Part shown: positions 1-11,630 of the stretch, one piece after another
Layout of the letters: every line of letters begins with the position of its first letter
Position numbering within the stretch: the first letter of the stretch is position 1
The notes under the pieces: generated by a model
The model's input: the letters and a program-made list of their open reading frames with translations, nothing else
What the model was told of the DNA's origin: nothing
The model's database searches: none
Program-made: the position numbers and the translations under genes
Assembly (NCBI RefSeq): GCF_002356075.1
Contig: NZ_AP017902.1
Span: 434,001-498,000, forward strand
Length of the DNA stretch: 64,000 bases
Reading direction: 5' to 3'
DNA from: Mycoplasmopsis bovigenitalium
GTDB lineage: Bacteria; Bacillota_I; Bacilli_A; Mycoplasmatales; Metamycoplasmataceae

Positions 1-1148
1 TTATTTTTGAAAACACCGGCTTTTTGGAATTCTTTGTCTCAAAGTCTTCTAATTACAGAGTTTTCTTGGATGCTAAAATCAAGAATAACTCCATGGTGAT
101 GACGGTCAGCTGGAATATAAGACATGTGTAATTTACTTCTGTCTTGTGCATTTGTGTTTGTAATATCTTTTAACTCATATTTATTTGTTTTTTCGTCAAG
201 AACTAAAAGACTAATTGAACCTTTTGATGGTTTTTCAATACCACCAACTACATATTCAAGTTCTTCTTGACCATTGCCAGCTACACCAGCAATTGCAAAT
301 ATTTCACCTGCATGGATGTTAAAGTTAATATTTTTAAGGTTCTTTTTAAGTTTTGTTGTTGTTAGATTTTTGATTGAGAATACAACATTATCACGTTTGC
401 ATTCGATATTGTTTTTAATTTCGACAACTTCATTACCAACCATAGCCTTGATAATATCATCAATAGATGTTTGACTCATAATAAAGTCGCCTGCCACTTT
501 ACCTAAACGAAGAACTGTAGCAGTGTCAGCTACTTGTTGTATTTCTTTAAGTTTGTGGCTAATAAAGATTATTGTCTTTCCTGCTTTTTTAAAAATTTCA
601 AAAGATTTTAATAAACCTTGAATTTCTTCATCGGTTAAAACAGCTGTAGGTTCATCAAATACTAGAATATCGTTCCCACGATATAGCATTTTCATGATTT
701 CAACTTTTTGTTGAGTTGAAACAGTTGCTTCACCTGATTTTTGGAAAAGGTCAAATTGTAGGTTGTATTTGTTTTGTAATGCTTTAATTTTTTTAATAGC
801 AATATTTCTATCAATTACACCTATATTATTTGTTCATTCCTCACCCAAAATAATATTGTCAAGGTTAGTATAAACATCAACTAATTTAAAATGCTGGTGC
901 ACCATACCTATACCTAGTGCATTGGCATCATTCGGTCCAGAAAAAAGCACTTTGTTGCCATTAATTAGGATTTCTCCACTTGTTTGTTCATATAGTCCAA
1001 ACAAGATAGACATCAAAGTACTTTTTCCAGCCCCATTTTCGCCAATCAATGCATGAATTGTTCCTTTTTTTACTTTGAAAGAAACTTTATCATTTGCAAT
1101 GATTCCGGGGAATTTTTTAGTTATGTTTCTAAATTCTACTGCGTACAT
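1..1148 (-). CDS. Nucleoside/sugar-type ABC importer ATPase (3' end off window)
   Basis: Cytoplasmic ATPase of an importer of the nucleoside (BMP/NupA-like) class, with two nucleotide-binding domains in one chain. Domain 1 has Walker A GENGAGKST near residue 40 and Walker B with DEPTAVLT near residue 155; its signature region reads VSTQQKVEI, degenerate but in place. Domain 2 starts near residue 245 with a non-canonical P-loop, GVAGNGQEE, as is usual in the second half of this family. An in-frame TGA near 834 is tryptophan. The C-terminus is beyond the window edge. The ATG lies 15 nt downstream of the lipoprotein gene stop, so the two form one operon, and the permeases are expected beyond the edge. 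Substrate (nucleosides) is inferred from the BMP partner. Confidence 0.92.
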
Positions 1149-1163
1149 TTAGAAAATTATTTC

Positions 1164-2453
1164 TTATTTTTTCATCAATTCTTTTGAAAGAGCATTTAGA
1201 CGTTCTTGTTCAGTATTATATTCTGTACCATCTTTAAGAGCTCTTTTTGAAGCAAGATAGTCTTTTTCTTCTGGTGTTAATTTTTTAAACACTTCTTTAC
1301 CTTTTTGAAGCGCTGCAACAGCAAGTTGTCTTTTAGCTGGGTCAGTTATGCTTGTAGGTGCAACATCAACTCAGTTTTCATTATATCCACCTACTTGATT
1401 ACCATCTTTTTTATCTAATTCAAACTTGCCTAATTTATCGCTCTCAGATGCTAAGTCTTGTGTTGAAGCTAATCTACCAACTGTATCGTATGTAGATTGT
1501 CCAATACTTTTTAGAATTGAAGTAAAGAATCATTCTTTATTTTTAGGGGCTGAAAGAGATTGGTCAGTGTCAACACCAACAATATATTTATCTTTTGATC
1601 TTTCATTATTAATTAAAACGTTTGTAGCAGGCCCAGCTACTGGAAGAACCATTTTTGGATTTAATGCCAATACACTATCGATAGTTGAATTCATCTTAGG
1701 TGTAATTTCAAATCCAGAAGATAAATCTACTGTATCTGTAAGAGTGTGAACTTTTTTATTTTCATCGGTTTGTTGATTATTTCACCATAGGATACCTTTA
1801 TAAAAACCTTCAATAAAGTCAGTTACACCTGGGAATATACCACCCCCAAAACTAGAAACTGTTCTGTTTTTTGGATCTGTTTCATTTGAAAGGAACATAC
1901 CTGCAGCATATCCCGCCATGAATGCAGCTTCTTTGGTTTTGAAATGTTGGTAAATTCCGTGACCTGATAACTCTGAAGTATAATCTGCTCCAATAATTAC
2001 AACTTTATTTTCTTTAATTTTAGCTTCATTAGCTTTAACAAAAGTACCAATGTGATCTCCGTGTAAATATCCTGGAGCTATTCAAATTTGATACTTGCCT
2101 TCTAAAGCTGTTTGATAAGCTTGCGCAAATTGTGAGTTCTTAACCTCGATAACATCGAACTGTGAATATGGGAATTTATTTTGTAGATCTGCAAAATTTA
2201 ATAAACCTTCTCAAGCCGATTGGTTGAATGATTTATCGTTTAAATCCCCCCCATCGTTAATCATAACGATTTTAGGGGCTTTTTTGATTTGTTCTTCTGT
2301 CAATTTAAAACTGTCGTTAAATTTAATATTAACAACTGATTGACTTGGTTGTTTTGGGTGTGAGTATTTTTTATTACCACACGCCGCAGCCATTAAAGGC
2401 ATTGCACTTAGTGCAGAAATTGCACTAATAGATAGTAAAAATTTACGTTTCAA
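1164..2453 (-). CDS. BMP-family substrate-binding lipoprotein (nucleoside ABC transporter)
   Basis: Surface lipoprotein of 429 residues that presents substrate to the ABC ATPase encoded next. The signal peptide runs from residue 1 to a lipobox ending AAAC, with the lipidated cysteine at position 25. The body carries the Bmp/Med features: NDGGDLNDKSFNQSAW early on, a GADYTSE-like segment and FMAGYAAGMF in the middle, and VVGVDTDQS-type text near residue 320. Translation starts at TTG, supported by AAGGAG six bases upstream; no nearby ATG fits better. It is first in the operon. The family binds purine nucleosides in characterised members; that substrate is inference here. Confidence 0.9.
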
Positions 2454-2802
2454 AATATCTCCTTTTTTAAATTTTTACATACACAAACGGAATATATGTA
2501 AATTTACAATCAAATTATATATTAAATATTAATATTTTATTAATTTATATATTGCCAACTAAACATAGTGAATATTCTTATTTTTACCAAATCAATTGTA
2601 AAATGTTTTTATACGGAAAAATGTAATTCAAAATTATTTATTTAATTAAATTTTATTCTTTAAAAAAATACAACAAAATTAGATTAAACTAGTTTCCATA
2701 AATTACCAATAAACATAATAAAAATTCAATCACTATAGCCACAATTAAATTATTAGATAAATATTTGTTTATAATTTTTATATAGACAAAATAGGAGATT
2801 AA
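2454..2802. promoter_or_regulatory. Divergent promoter region, BMP lipoprotein / 5'-nucleotidase
   Basis: This 349-base, very A+T-rich spacer separates two divergent lipoprotein genes. A TATAAT lies at 2514-2519 on the minus strand for the BMP gene, and a TATAAT at 2770-2775 on the plus strand for the 5'-nucleotidase, giving a leader of roughly 20 nt. Within the BMP leader an 8-bp inverted repeat (TTTACATA at 2474-2481, TATGTAAA at 2495-2502) could form a hairpin or an operator. No ORF with a plausible start is seen. Confidence 0.55.
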
Positions 2803-4872
2803 ATGAAGAAAAAATTATTTTTAAATTTGATGCCAGTTGCAGCTCTTACAGTGCTGCCAACTATTGCTATAAGCTGTACAAACACCAAACAAAAAGATAA
2901 AGATACAGAAAGCAAAATTCAATTTGAAGTTCAACTTGCCGAATATGAAAAACACTACAAATTGTTTAATGATACAATTGCAAAATACAAAAAAGAACTT
3001 GAAGAAAAATACAAAAATATTCAAAAACGCGGAAATACAGAAGAACAAACACAACAACTAACCGCTGAAAAAGATGCTTGAGTTAAAGAAAAAACAATTG
3101 AATTACAAGCGCTAAGAAAAAATGTTGATGATAACTATTTAAAACTTAGAAATTTAAAAGACCACAAAACTAGACTAGTTAAATTAATTCATACAAATGA
3201 TGAACATGGTCGCTTGGTTTTCGATAATGGTAAATATAATAAATATTCAGGAATGCAAGGGCATGCAGAAATATTGGGTTCGAATTTTTCAAGAGACTTA
3301 TTATTATCTGCGGGCGACTTAATTCAAGGCCAACCTTTATCAGACTCAGATAAAGGAGTTACTATCTCAGAAATTGCTGCTTTAATGAACTATAATGCAG
3401 TGGCTGTTGGTAACCATGAATTTGACTATGGTTTAACGCATCTATTCGAAATTCAAAAGAAAACACCGAATATGCCATTTCTATCAGCTAACATTGTTTG
3501 AAACCAAAAAGCAGTAACTGACAAGGCTAAAGACCTAAATGGTAAAGATGCAGTTGCAGATGAATTGGTATTCAAACCTTACATAATTAAAGAACTGACT
3601 TCCGGAATCAAAGTTGGAATTATGGGCATAACTACACCTGATACCGCTTGAACTTCAAGCCCTAAAAACTCAGTACATGTTACTTTTAAAGATCCAGTAC
3701 AAGAAGGTACAAAATACGCAAAAGAATTAAGAGACAAAGGTGTAAATATTGTTATAGCATTAACTCACTTAGGTGTTGATAGACAAAATAAAGAATGAGA
3801 TTCACGTACTTTTGCAAATAATGTTGAAGGTGTTGATTTAGTTCTTGATGGACACTCACACACATTGGTTAAAGCCGAAAAAATAAACAATACAATACTA
3901 ACTCAAGCCGATTCATATACAAAATATTTAAGTGAATTAGATCTTTATATTGATACAGAGACTAATAAAATTACAAAAATAACTCAGCAACTTAGAACAA
4001 TGGAAGAAACTGAACTTCTAGGTGGAGCAGTAAATAACAATAAAATAATTGATGGAAAAATAACTAAGTTAAAAGCAGAATTTGAAAAAATTAATGGTGT
4101 TAAAGTATTCGATAATCCTATTGATTTTATTCATACAACTTCTCACAAAGTTGAAGAAGCAAATAAATCATCAGCTCTTGGTAGACAAAAACAAACAAAC
4201 CTAGGTATGTTTGTTGCAGATGCGCTTGGTTGATCGTTTATTAGCGACAAATCAACAGCTGATGGGCAAAAATATAATTTAGATAACACAATCGCATTTG
4301 TAGGCGGGGGTAGCATCCGTGAAAACCTAGTTAAAGGGCCAATAACGCGTGGTAACATGTTTGCCGTGTCTCCTTATGGCAACCGTATAGCGGCTGTTGA
4401 ATTAAAAGGTGATAAATTAATTGAAGTTATTGCGCACGGCGCTAAAAAAATATTTTCTGGTGGTTTTGCTCAATGATCAAAAAATGTTAAATTAAATATT
4501 AATTTTGATCCAACGGATAAAATATACAAACCCGTCGAAGAGTCGATAAAAATTAATGATAAAGCGATTGATAAAAGCGCAACATATTACCTAGTTACCG
4601 ATGATTATATTCTTGTTGGTGGTGATGAATACAACATGTTAAATTATGCAAAAATCACTGATGGTTCAGTCAAATTAATTTTCGAAGGTTCAGACATGCT
4701 TCAAGAACTAATTAAATACGGCCAACATATCACAAAGACAGATTTTAAAGCAACCGAGAATAATCCATTTGGTGATACACAAATTGATTTCTACAATCAA
4801 GAAAAACTGCCAAAAAATGTTGTTGTAAATCATAAAGCTCCCACTGCTACAACAACTAACTCTGCACAATAA
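2803..4872 (+). CDS. Lipoprotein 5'-nucleotidase (metallophosphoesterase)
   Basis: Membrane-anchored nucleotidase of 689 residues, expected to strip phosphate from extracellular nucleotides so that nucleosides can be imported. Lipid signal peptide with lipobox ending AISC, cysteine 25; a coiled-coil linker, rich in K, E and Q, follows to about residue 125. The catalytic domain shows the family metal motifs in order: HTNDEHG (about 129), AGDLIQG, GNHEFD (about 203), THLG, and DGHSHT (about 348). The C-terminal 5'-nucleotidase domain carries GGGSIR and a DDYILVGGDEYN stretch. AGGAG precedes the ATG. Several TGA codons read as tryptophan. Its position opposite the nucleoside transporter fits a salvage role. 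Confidence 0.92.
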
Positions 4873-4906
4873 TTTTTAGGCATTAAATTCAAAATAATTA
4901 AATAAT

Positions 4907-4953
4907 AAAAAATAACGAAAATCAATAAATTTAAATTGAATTCGTTATTTTTT
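4907..4953. terminator. Bidirectional terminator between convergent genes
   Basis: Perfect 13-bp inverted repeat (4907-4919 with 4941-4953; AATAACGAA paired with TTCGTTATT) with A and T runs at the ends. It lies between the 5'-nucleotidase and the convergent Cof hydrolase, so it can serve both strands. The 21-nt loop is rather long. Confidence 0.75.
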
Positions 4954-4968
4954 GTATCAATTCATTGA

Positions 4969-5793
4969 CTAATTTTCAATAGTTTTTTCAATAAATTTTT
5001 CGAATTTTTGTATGGTTCTTGCTAGACCACCATTAGTGTAATCTTCACCAATAAAACTTGCCGCTTGCTTAATTTCTGCCTCAGCATTACCCATTGCAAC
5101 TAGATAACCAACATAAGGCAATGCTAACAAATCATTTTTTGAATCACCAATATGAGCACATTTTTTAATATCTAAACCTAAAAGTTCAGCAACATATTTA
5201 TTTGCAGAACCTTTTGTAGCAGACTTATCAGTCACCTCAATTGAATATCCTCTAGAAACAACATGAGTTGCTAATTCGGGGTAATTATCATTTAAATATT
5301 TTTCAAAATTTGATGTTTCTTCTAGACCTAAACCAAAAATCAAAAATTGTCTGATATCTTGATTTTTATCTATTTCTTGATAGCTTTTTTTCTCAAATCT
5401 TTTTACTCAATCCCTTTTATTTCAATTGAATTCGCCAAAATGATAAATTGTGTCTGCACCATTAATTATTATATTTAATTTAGTATCCATGAATAATTTA
5501 AGCAACTTATTTTTAGTCTCATTTTTTATATTAACACTATGGATAATTTCACCGTTAGGATCTGCAACAACTGAACCTGTCGAACAAACTGCATATGGCG
5601 CATTAATCAATTTCATTATCTGAGGAACCGCGCCTTTTGGTCTTCTCCCAGTCGAAGGAATAACTGGAGTAGTTTTCTGTAATTCTTTTAAAAATTCAAT
5701 GTTTTCAGCAGACATAAAACCATTATCTTCGCCAGCATCCAACATTGTGCCATCTAGATCAATAAAATAAGCTTGAATTAAACGTTTTTTCAT
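4969..5793 (-). CDS. Cof-type HAD-superfamily phosphatase
   Basis: Cytoplasmic HAD phosphatase of 274 residues, the usual size for the Cof/YidA group that acts on sugar phosphates and flavin or pyridoxal phosphates. Motif I is FIDLDGTML (about residue 10), motif II is PSTGRR (about 46), the conserved lysine is in DKSATKGSA and motifs III/IV are in HIGDSKNDL (about 214). The cap domain lies between motifs II and III (type C2). It has no Shine-Dalgarno; a TGGTATAAC box ends 6 nt before the ATG, suggesting a leaderless mRNA. Actual substrate unknown. Confidence 0.9.
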
Positions 5794-5799
5794 AATATA

Positions 5800-5805
5800 G
5801 TTATA
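5800..5805 (-). promoter_or_regulatory. Extended -10 box of the Cof gene, leaderless arrangement
   Basis: On the minus strand TATAAC is preceded by TGG, an extended -10 element. The last base is 6 nt from the ATG at 5793, so the predicted start of transcription is the A of the start codon. No AGGAG-like sequence is present upstream of the ATG. Confidence 0.6.
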
Positions 5806-5839
5806 CCAAAATTAAATAATTAATATTAATCTTTTGTAT

Positions 5840-5845
5840 TAAAAT
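5840..5845 (+). promoter_or_regulatory. -10 box of mnmG, near-leaderless arrangement
   Basis: TAAAAT ends 7 nt before the mnmG ATG at 5853 and no Shine-Dalgarno is visible. The divergent Cof promoter lies only 34 bases away, so both mRNAs of this short spacer appear to begin at or next to their start codons. Confidence 0.5.
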
Positions 5846-5852
5846 ATTATTC

Positions 5853-7685
5853 ATGAATAATAAGACTTATGATGCAATTGTGATTGGTGGAGGACATGCG
5901 GGTTTAGAAGCTGCATTTGCTTTAGCTCACCAAAAACACAAAACTTTGCTCATTTCATTCAATAAAAGTAGATTAGGAATGATGCCTTGCAACCCTTCAA
6001 TCGGCGGTCCTGCAAAGGGAATAATAACTAGAGAAATTGATGCACTTGGCGGAATGCAAGGTCTGTGAGCCGACCTTGCTACTATTCAATTGAAAATGTT
6101 AAATCAATCAAAAGGACCAGCAGTTTGAGCACTTAGAGCACAAATTGATAAGGAAAAATATTCACAAATTATCAATGAATATGTTGATAATCAACCTAAT
6201 TTGGACTTTTATCAAGCAGGTGTTGAAGAAATTATTGCAGAAAATGGCGTTTTTAAAGGTGTAATTCTTGATGATAAACAAACAATATTTGCAAAGGTTT
6301 GTGTTGTAACAACTGGGACTTATATGGATTCAAGAATACTAAGAGGCTCTGATGCTATTTTTAGTGGTCCGGATAACGAAAAAACAACAAAAACATTGAG
6401 TGAGTCGCTTTTAAAACACGGTTTTTCATTGCAAAGACTAAAAACAGGAACACCCCCAAGAATTTGATCTGATTCAATTGACTATTCAGAAGTTGAACAA
6501 GAAGTACTTGATGATATAAATTTAAGTTTTTCAAGTCGCTCAAATGTCGATATTCCTGCTCAAGTTGCTTGCCATTTAACTTACACGACACCGCAAACTC
6601 ACGAAATTATCAATCAAAATCTACACAAAAGTGCGATGTATTCTGGATTAATTGAAGGTATAGGTCCAAGATATTGCCCGTCAATTGAAGATAAGATAGT
6701 TAAATTTGCATCAAAACCTCGCCATCAAGTCTTTTTTGAACCAGAAACAGCAGATGGAACTATTACATATGTAAATGGCCTTTCTACTTCATTACCAATC
6801 GACGTTCAGGATCAATTAATTAGGACAATTCCAGGATTAAAAAATGCACGAGTACAAAAATGAGGATATGCAATTGAATATGATGCAATTGACCCTTTAC
6901 AACTAAAACCCTCTCTAGAAACCAAAATTATTGAGAATTTATTTACTGCTGGACAAATTAATGGTACCAGTGGTTATGAAGAAGCTGCTGGACAGGGACT
7001 TGTAGCAGGCATTAATGCAGGATTAAAAATTTTAAACAAAGAACCTATGGTCATATTGAGAAACCATGGTTATCTTGGTGTATTGATTGATGATTTGGTA
7101 ACAAAAGGAACAAAAGAACCATACAGAATGCTAACTTCTCGAGCAGAATATCGCCTTTTATTAAGAAACGATAATGCAGATATAAGATTGGCCGAATATG
7201 GACTTTATGCCGGAACATTAACACAAGAACAATATGACAAAGTTATTGAAAAATACAAACAAATTGACAATAAAATCGAATATTTAGCAAACAACCATGT
7301 TTCAAGTAAGTCTGAATTAGCTACTAAATATAATGTTTTTGATGGACCATCATTACTAAAAATTTTATCAAGACCCGACGTTGAAGTAGATGATGTAATT
7401 CCTGATTTTGAGTATAAGCGAGAACTAACTATTATGGTTAGATTGCATGGTTATATTGAAAAACAAAAAAATGATGCTGCCAAAATGGTTCGCCTTGAAA
7501 ATTTAAAAATACCAAATGATATTGACTATGAATTAGTCAAAAATATTGCAACGGAAGCTAAACAAAAATTAATACAAATCAAACCAACAACAATTGGTCA
7601 AGCTTCAAGAATCAGCGGCATTAATCCTGCTGATATCCAAATGTTGATGTTTCATATCGAAAGCAAACACAATGAAAAAAATTAA
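5853..7685 (+). CDS. mnmG: tRNA uridine-5-carboxymethylaminomethyl(34) modification enzyme MnmG
   Basis: FAD-dependent partner of MnmE that modifies the wobble uridine of several tRNAs. The 610-residue length fits the family. The FAD-binding motif [10 protein letters not shown] is at residues 12-21, followed by [12 protein letters not shown] (about 47), the conserved [16 protein letters not shown] and [11 protein letters not shown] segments, and [17 protein letters not shown] (about 370). The C-terminal helical domain ends near the overlap with rlmH. In-frame TGA codons (for example in GMQGLWADLA) encode tryptophan. Overlaps rlmH by 14 bases, implying coupled translation. Confidence 0.97.
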
Positions 7686-8118
7686 GATAATTTCCGTTGG
7701 AAATTTATCTCCAGAGTTCAAAGAATTATTCAATTCTTATGCTAAACGAATTTCCCATTTCTATTCATTTTCAATTGTAGAAGTAAAAGAATTTAGTGAA
7801 GAAAAAAACATTGAAACCAAGAAACAAAAAGAAACAAAATTAATTATTGACGCAATACCAAAAAATTCATTTGTAATTTTATGTAGTTTAAGAGGAAAAA
7901 ATATTGACTCAATTGAACTAAGCAAAATAATTGACAATCAACAAGATATAACCTTTATCATTGGCGGCTCAGATGGTGTAATCGAAAGCGAAATAAAATC
8001 AAATTTTAATTGATGTTTTTCTAAACTTACTTTTCCGCACCAACTGTTTAGAGTTATGCTAAGTGAACAAATTTATCGAGCAGCTTCAATATTAAATAAC
8101 AAAAAATATCATAAATAA
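7672..8118 (+). CDS. rlmH: 23S rRNA pseudouridine-1915 N3-methyltransferase RlmH
   Basis: Small SPOUT methyltransferase, 148 residues, that methylates pseudouridine 1915 of helix 69 in 23S rRNA using S-adenosylmethionine. The AdoMet-binding part reads FIIGGSDGV (about residue 99), and the conserved tail [17 protein letters not shown] follows. One TGA (WCFSKL) is tryptophan. The start overlaps the end of mnmG by 14 nt and the gene ends just before a strong hairpin terminator, so mnmG-rlmH is a two-gene operon. Confidence 0.95.
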
Positions 8119-8129
8119 AGACATATTGA

Positions 8130-8158
8130 CCCTAAATGGAATAGTTTAGGGTTTTTAA
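8130..8158 (+). terminator. Rho-independent terminator after rlmH
   Basis: Stem CCCTAAA (8130-8136) / TTTAGGG (8145-8151), 8-nt loop, followed by TTTTT. Confidence 0.9.
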
Positions 8159-8215
8159 TTTGTTTTATTTAGCGAACTAAATAGTAAAATTAAATTAGTA
8201 CTAATAAGGAGAATA

Positions 8216-9466
8216 ATGAATAAAAAGTTCAAATTAATTGCAAGTATAGCGCCAATTATTGGTGTTTCTTCTATAGTTGCAAGTTGTAAAAATGATTCAA
8301 AAACATTAAATAATGCAGAAAAAAGAAATCAATTAGCAAAAGAAGTCGATTCTTTAACTACCCCTCAAAAAGTAACTTTAATTAGTAAGTTAAAGCTAAG
8401 TAACACTGATAAAGCAAAACTTATTGCCCAACTTAATGATGGTCCACATATTGCCGGTGCAATTCTATTCTATGTAAAATCTGCAGAACAAAGAGCAGCG
8501 GCTCTGCAAGCTTATACATTGGCAAAAGCAGCTTTTGATAACCTAAAGAAAAAAGCCGATAATGATAAAATGGACTATAACAAAGTGGATAAAACTTCTG
8601 GTAAAGTTTCAAACCCTGACAGTGAAAAAGCAATCCCTGTTGTATTTATGGATATTGACGAAACTGTTCTTGTTAACGAATATACTCAAGCTTCAAATGT
8701 TATTATAAACAATGGAAAATACAGTAGAGATTTCAAGGAAAATATTGACCAAAAAGGAAACAGAAAAGCGGTTCCTGGTGCAGTAGATTTCATCAATCAT
8801 GTGTTTGAAAATGGTGGAATTGTGCTTTTTAACTCAAACATTAGACAACTTAGAGCTTCTGTTGACGGCATCAAGAAAAACTTAATCAAAGTAGGTGTTA
8901 AAAAGCAATTCGTACACGATTGAATGTTCTGAACAAGGGGTGTTGTTCCAATGAAAGATGACAAAACATATGATCCAACACCTTGAAAAACCGCGCTAGA
9001 ATTAGGTGTAGATAAACTTCCTTCAGGATCAAAAGCACCATCAAAAAATGCAAGAATGAATGCGGTAAGCGACAATCCAAATGGTTGAAATTTCAGTGTT
9101 TCTCAAGATGGATCAGGCGACAAAGTTGTTACAAAAGTAATAATGAAAATTGGAGATGATTTTAACGATTTCTTCGATGATGCATACAAATACGCAAAAT
9201 CAGGCGAAAATATTAAATTTGCTAAAAAGACAGAAATTAATGATCTATTCACAAAAATTGAAGGTGCAACAGGTATAAAAGTAACTGGCACAGCAACACA
9301 CGATAGTTCTGAAAATGTTAAAATAGAAAAATTATCATGACATCAATTTAACGTTCAAGTTCCGGGCAATGCAATGTATGGTGGTTGAGCACATGATTAT
9401 GAATCATTTGAAGATGTTTGAAAAGCATTGGAAGAAGTTAGAAATACTTCGCAAGATAATAAATAA
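8216..9466 (+). CDS. Class C acid phosphatase lipoprotein (P4/OlpA-like, HAD superfamily)
   Basis: Surface lipoprotein phosphatase, 416 residues. Signal peptide with lipobox ending VASC, cysteine 24. The HAD nucleophile motif is FMDIDETVL (about residue 144), the class B/C acid phosphatase form, followed by the family features FNSN, RGVVPMKDD and the acidic GDDFNDF (about 312). The P4 relatives dephosphorylate nucleoside monophosphates and NMN; that role here is inferred. Single gene: AAGGAG before the ATG, strong terminators on both sides. Together with the 5'-nucleotidase it suggests two surface enzymes feeding nucleoside uptake. Confidence 0.9.
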
Positions 9467-9471
9467 CAATC

Positions 9472-9499
9472 AAAGGGATGCTCGTCCCTTTTGTTTTTA
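9472..9499 (+). terminator. Rho-independent terminator after the acid phosphatase
   Basis: Stem AAAGGGA (9472-9478) / TCCCTTT (9485-9491), 6-nt loop, then TTGTTTTT. Confidence 0.9.
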
Positions 9500-9516
9500 T
9501 TAATATAAATTTAATT

Positions 9517-9522
9517 TATAAT
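9517..9522 (+). promoter_or_regulatory. -10 box of tig
   Basis: TATAAT 38 nt upstream of the tig ATG, leaving a leader of about 30 nt that contains AAGGAGA. No good -35 hexamer is visible. Confidence 0.45.
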
Positions 9523-9560
9523 ACAATTATATTATTATTGAGATTAAATAAGGAGATTAT

Positions 9561-11027
9561 ATGGCTAAGAAAAACATTGTTATCGACGAGAAAAAAGTCG
9601 AAATAAGAAAAACAATTGAATTAAAAGACGAACAATGATCAAAATTACATGAAAAAGCCTTACAAAATTTAGTTAAAAACTTAAAAATAGATGGTTTTAG
9701 AAAAGGTAAAGTCCCTGCTGACATTGCTAAAAAATACATTTCAAAACCACAAGCTTTTGAAAATGCATTAAATTCATATCTATCAACTAACCTAAAAGAT
9801 ATTTTTGAAGAACTAAAAAAAGAAAATGACAGAGTGATTGCTACTCAACCAAATATCAATGTTATTGAAATAACAGATGAAAAAGTTGTGTTTGAAGTTG
9901 CCTATCCACTTGATGTTGATTTATCAAAAATTAAACTTGATGGCGTTAAAGTTAAATTTGAATTACCAAAAGTTACTGAAAAAGATGTTGAAGAATACAT
10001 TGATGAAAAATTAAAAGAAACTTCACTACAAACACCTTTAAAAGCAACACAAAAAACAAAATTTGGTGACACTGTTACTTTAAATTACAAAGGTTTTGTA
10101 AACAATGAACCTTTTGATGGCGGGCAAGCAGAAGGCTTTGAATTAAAACTTGGTTCAAAAACTTTTATTGATACTTTTGAAGACCAACTTGTAGATAAAA
10201 AAGTTGGCTATAAAGGCGAAGTAGTTGTAACATTCCCAGAAAAATACCCTGTTGACAAATTAGCGGGCCAAAAAGCAACTTTTGAAGTTGAAATCGTAGC
10301 AGCTAAAAGACCGGAAGAAACAAAACTTACTGAAGACAATATTTTTGTACTTCGTGCCGGACAAGCAAAAACAATTGAAGAAGCTAAAGATGTTATCAAA
10401 TGAGTAATTACAAACAACGAAATTGAAATTTCATTAAATAAATACATTGAAGAATTCGCAAATGAAGTATTAAAAAACAACGAAATTAACATCAATGAAA
10501 TATTCGTTCACCACCAAGTTGAAGAAAAACGTAAACAAGTTATTCAACAATTAAAACAACAAGGCATTAAATTTGAAGACTATCTAAAAATCCTAGACAA
10601 AAATGAAAAAGAATTTAATGAATTAGTATTTAAAGAAGAAAAACAAAGCATTTCATTTACCTTGGTTGCACAACACTTATTGAAATCAGTTGTTGAAAGC
10701 AAAGAAGTTTCAAAAGAAGAAATTGAACAATGAGCAGCTATTACATCAATGTCATCAGGTTTACCAACAAGTTTCTTAACCGGTTTCTTCATGCAAGATG
10801 AAAACAATAAAAGACAAATTACAGAGCGTATTCTTGAAAAACGTGCATTTGTTGCATTTGTAAAATCACAAGATGAAAAATCTGGAGAAAAACTAGAAAA
10901 ACTTCAAAAAGAACTTGAAACTAACGCAACTAGAATTTCAATTGAATGAAACAAAAGAGCTGAAGAGCTAAAACTAGAAAAAGAAAAAGAAATCGAAAAA
11001 GCAGCTAAGAAAAAAGACAAAAAATAA
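9561..11027 (+). CDS. tig: Trigger factor (ribosome-associated chaperone / prolyl isomerase)
   Basis: Chaperone that binds nascent chains at the ribosome exit tunnel; 488 residues. The N-terminal domain has the ribosome-docking signature GFRKGKVP at about residues 51-58. The FKBP-type isomerase domain covers roughly residues 160-245 (FGDTVTLNYKGFVNN, FDGGQAEGF). A long helical C-terminal domain follows, ending in a lysine- and glutamate-rich tail longer than in E. coli. AAGGAG lies eight bases before the ATG. Flanked by terminators on both sides, so monocistronic. Confidence 0.96.
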
Positions 11028-11032
11028 TCCCT

Positions 11033-11060
11033 AACATCGCATAAACTTGCGATGTTTTAT
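11033..11060 (+). terminator. Rho-independent terminator after tig
   Basis: 9-bp stem AACATCGCA (11033-11041) / TGCGATGTT (11048-11056) with a 6-nt loop and a short T-rich tail. Confidence 0.85.
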
Positions 11061-11108
11061 ATACATTTTCGCGTATTTGTTAAAATATACATATTAAATA
11101 GGAGGAAC

Positions 11109-11630
11109 ATGCTTCACATTGTTTTGTATCAACCCGAAATTTGCCCAAATACCGGAAATATCATTAGAACTTGTTATGCTTTAGGAGCAAAATTACATAT
11201 TATTAAACCTATCGGTTTTGAATTGTTGCCAAAATGATTAAGTAGACCAGCAGCAGGTAGACTTTTAAGTGATATTCAACATGAAATACATGCATCCTAT
11301 GATGGTTTTTACAAAAAATACTCATCAAAAAATATTTTTTATATAACAAGATATGGGCAAAAGTCATATGTTGAACCAGATTACAAAAATGTGGCAATGC
11401 AAGATCGCGAAATTTGGGTCATGTTTGGTCGTGAATCAACAGGTATTGATAAACAAATTCTTTCATCAAACATATCCAATTGTTTAAGAATTCCAATGGT
11501 ATCAGCTATGAGGAGTTTAAATTTAGCAAACTGTGTTTCAATAATTGGTTTTGAGATAATGAGACAACTTGATTTTGAGGGTCTTAGTTACTTTGAATCT
11601 CAGAAAGGTAAATTTTACTTAAATGAATAA
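11109..11630 (+). CDS. trmL: tRNA (cytidine/uridine-34-2'-O)-methyltransferase, TrmL family
   Basis: SPOUT-class 2'-O-ribose methyltransferase, 173 residues, the compact form typical of TrmL/CspR. It shows the family opening [15 protein letters not shown] (residues 8-22), the GRESTGI motif in the middle and [13 protein letters not shown] near the C-terminus, which build the AdoMet-binding trefoil knot. AGGAGG stands before the ATG. The last 8 bases overlap the next gene, opening a cluster of five overlapping genes to 13861. Target is predicted to be the tRNA wobble position. Confidence 0.9.
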
